Part shown: piece after piece, positions 62,851 through 64,000 of the stretch
Position numbering within the stretch: the first letter of the stretch is position 1
Layout: every line of letters starts with the position of its first letter
DNA from: Nonomuraea typhae
GTDB lineage: Bacteria > Actinomycetota > Actinomycetes > Streptosporangiales > Streptosporangiaceae
Direction of reading: 5' to 3'
DNA: 64,000 nt
Assembly (NCBI RefSeq): GCF_009760925.1
Contig: NZ_VRLV01000012.1
Location: forward strand, 124,001 to 188,000
Program-made: the position numbers and the translations under genes
The notes under the pieces: generated by a model
What the model was told of the DNA's origin: nothing
Databases searched by the model: none
The model's input: only the letters and a program-made list of their open reading frames with translations

Positions 62851-62873
62851 GGGTGTCCTTTCTCGGGGCCACG

Positions 62874-62899
62874 GCTGCCTTGCCCCCTTCGGGGAGGCA
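62874..62899. terminator. Hairpin terminator for the 62932 gene
   Basis: CTGCCT-TG-CCCC and GGGGAGGCAG form a hairpin with a CTTC loop, downstream of the minus-strand gene that ends at 62932. Confidence 0.65.
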
Positions 62900-62931
62900 G
62901 GGCATCTTTGTGCTGTCCGGCTACGCGGCGG

Positions 62932-63183
62932 TTAGAAGTAGGCGAAGTACCAGCCGCCGAGTGACCAGTCGCAGGGGGAGACGGTGTAGCCCTGCTCCTC
63001 CATGAGGCCGGCAGCTATGGCGCATGAGCCGTACTCGGCGAAGGGGCCCATCACACCTAGTTGAGCCTTGGGCGTGGTTGTGGCTGGGGCGGCCACAGTT
63101 GAGGCTGATGCGGGCGCAGGAGCCGCTGCAAGCAGGGCGCCGGCCGCCAGAGCGGTGGCGGCGATGAGCCGAGAGAAACCCAT
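62932..63183 (-). CDS. Small secreted protein
   Basis: This 83-residue protein has a Sec signal (MGFSRLIAATALAAGALLAAAP to ASAS) and a mature end GSCAIAAGLMEEQGYTVSPCDWSLGGWYFAYF with two Cys and a strongly aromatic tail. AAGGGG lies 5 nt before ATG 63183; GTG 63189 is possible but overlaps the ribosome site. It is coupled to the frameshifted gene upstream, whose stop is 2 bases before this ATG. The function is unknown. Confidence 0.7.
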   Translation of the reverse strand: MGFSRLIAATALAAGALLAAAPAPASASTVAAPATTTPKAQLGVMGPFAEYGSCAIAAGLMEEQGYTVSPCDWSLGGWYFAYF

Positions 63184-63185
63184 GA

Positions 63186-63512
63186 TCACCCCTTCGGGGT
63201 TGAGTCATGACGCTGGGCGGGCTGCCAGTCGTCCTCGAGCCAGTACTCGAACCACCACCATGGCCGGCGGCGTAGTTGCATCCTTCGCGGGGCCGAACCG
63301 GGTAGCCATCGCGGGCTCTGCCGCCCATGGCGAAGAGGCAATCTAGCTTGCTGTTCCAGTAGCCCTGAGGCACCCACATGCCGCCGCTTGTGGATGTAGG
63401 CGCGGTCTTGGTCGTCTCGAGGATCGAGCTGGCGGCTTGGGCTGGGCCGGCCATGGGCACCAGTTACGGCGGCGGCCAGCGCGGTGCCTGCGACAAGTCG
63501 GGTTAAACGCAT
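63186..63512 (-). pseudogene. Frameshifted small secreted protein gene
   Basis: The start ATG 63512 (GGGGGAA upstream) opens with MRLTRLVAGTALAAAV, a signal peptide. After about codon 17 coding sense passes to another frame: GPAQAASSILETTKT, GMWVPQGYWNSKLDCLFAMGG. Near the end it returns to the first frame (PWWWFEYWLEDDW) and stops 2 bases before the next ATG. Two compensating frameshifts are therefore needed. It is a relative of the next gene by size, signal and aromatic end. Sequencing error cannot be excluded. Confidence 0.6.
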
Positions 63513-63825
63513 GATGTTCCCCCGTTGAGTGGCGATCTGGTGTGCGCTTCCAGCGCTAGCACCGCCCAGTTGATGGGGATCGGTGCCGTGGAGCCGATCT
63601 ATCAACGCTGATCAACTCAGCGTGCACATCCCACGCTAGGAACCGTCGTCCGGTTTGCTCTACGACTTTCACGCGTGCTTGAAAGTCCCAGGCCAGAGGT
63701 GTGCCACACGAGGGCTTCTTTGTGTGTGAGGAACGCACGGGTACCGATGATGTGCGCCTCTGGGCTGCCGTGCGGCTTCGGTCTATCGTCCGCGCAGGAC
63801 GAAGATCGAGCGAAGGGGGCTCCAT
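63513..63825. other. Intergenic region between divergent small secreted protein genes
   Basis: This 313-bp region is lower in GC than the rest and contains no supported gene; a 89-codon open frame on the minus strand shows no protein-like features or ribosome site. It must hold the two divergent promoters, but I cannot assign them. GAAGGGGG at 63812-63819 is the ribosome site of the final gene. Confidence 0.55.
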
Positions 63826-64000
63826 ATGATCACTGCGGTCAGAACCCTTGCCGCCGCTGCACTAGCCACCGTCGCCCTGGCGGTGTCCGTCCCGGCCGCG
63901 AACGCATCCTCCTCCGGCTACTGGACCTGCTCGGACGGCGACTACGTCTTCATCTCCGACGGTTGGGGCTACAACGTCTACGGGGACGGATGCGTCGGCC
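63826..64000 (+). CDS. Small secreted protein, 3' end beyond the window
   Basis: The visible 58 residues contain a Sec signal (MITAVRTLAAAALATVALAV, cleavage near ANA) and a mature part SSSGYWTCSDGDYVFISDGWGYNVYGDGCV. The two Cys and aromatic-rich content resemble the other small exported proteins of this region. GAAGGGGG precedes the ATG. The frame is open to the edge, so its length is unknown. Confidence 0.7.
   Translation, partial: MITAVRTLAAAALATVALAVSVPAANASSSGYWTCSDGDYVFISDGWGYNVYGDGCVG

Noticed and set aside
63556..63825. 89-codon minus-strand frame opposite the last promoter region
   Set aside because: It has no ribosome site, signal or recognisable motif and overlaps the regulatory region of two better genes.

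Overview
The window is a high-GC chromosomal segment (mostly around 70% GC by eye, with third-codon G/C in nearly every gene). It carries the habits of a spore-forming actinomycete: many GTG starts, Tat signal peptides, a GerW-type sporulation protein, an ECF42-type sigma factor with its DGPF partner, and many secreted carbohydrate-active enzymes. Streptosporangiaceae such as Nonomuraea is my best guess from memory; no 16S rRNA, tRNA or other decisive marker is present.

Layout. 1-5.9 kb: one plus-strand operon with a dipeptide/oligopeptide ABC importer (permease end and two ATPases), an M20 peptidase, a P1-family (DmpA/NylC-like) amidase and an aldehyde dehydrogenase, with starts overlapping or tightly spaced. 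5.9-11.4 kb: a stand-alone thioesterase, a secreted chondroitinase ABC-type PL8 lyase with all five catalytic residues, an SDR and a small I36-like secreted protein. 11.4-17.2 kb: a CocE-type hydrolase and a 1261-aa secreted repeat protein of unknown function. 17.3-31.5 kb: mixed regulators and enzymes (PucR regulator; PhoX-SGNH-BASS operon; ArsR/SRPBCC pair; DsbA/FrnE; alpha/beta hydrolase lacking its nucleophile; acetyl esterase; isoaspartyl methyltransferase; ECF42 operon; orphan response regulator; cupin/DUF4242 operon). 31.6-43.5 kb: a GH20 hexosaminidase with CBM, nitrilase, nitroreductase, GerW, pgi-zwf, a sugar-acid dehydratase, thiolase with divergent HxlR regulator, and an MFS exporter. 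43.6-48.3 kb: an M50 protease, a PadR regulator coupled to a membrane-anchored SpoT-like HD hydrolase, a LysE exporter, and a VIT/CCC1 transporter behind an iron-box-like site. 48.4-57.9 kb: two secreted CBM-PQQ sugar dehydrogenases (one a six-domain fusion ending in a PEBP domain), a P450, and a phosphodiester glycosidase-calcineurin fusion. 58-61.2 kb: an amidohydrolase and a PaaK/CapK-like adenylating enzyme. 61.2-64 kb: a lower-GC tail with a dead tyrosine integrase and a group of tiny secreted proteins, one frameshifted and one cut by the window edge.

How the parts fit. Three secreted enzymes (GH20 at 31.6 kb and the two PQQ dehydrogenases at 48-53 kb) share four copies of one CBM35-like module, and two of them share an operator-like motif. 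With the PL8 lyase and the esterase this points to external amino-sugar or polysaccharide use. Several genes appear leaderless, with a -10 hexamer 6-10 nt before the start codon. I judge the most original items to be the PadR/HD-hydrolase-membrane fusion, the CBM-FN3-PQQ-PEBP fusion, the 1261-aa repeat protein, the glycosidase-phosphoesterase fusion and the bona fide chondroitinase ABC-like lyase.
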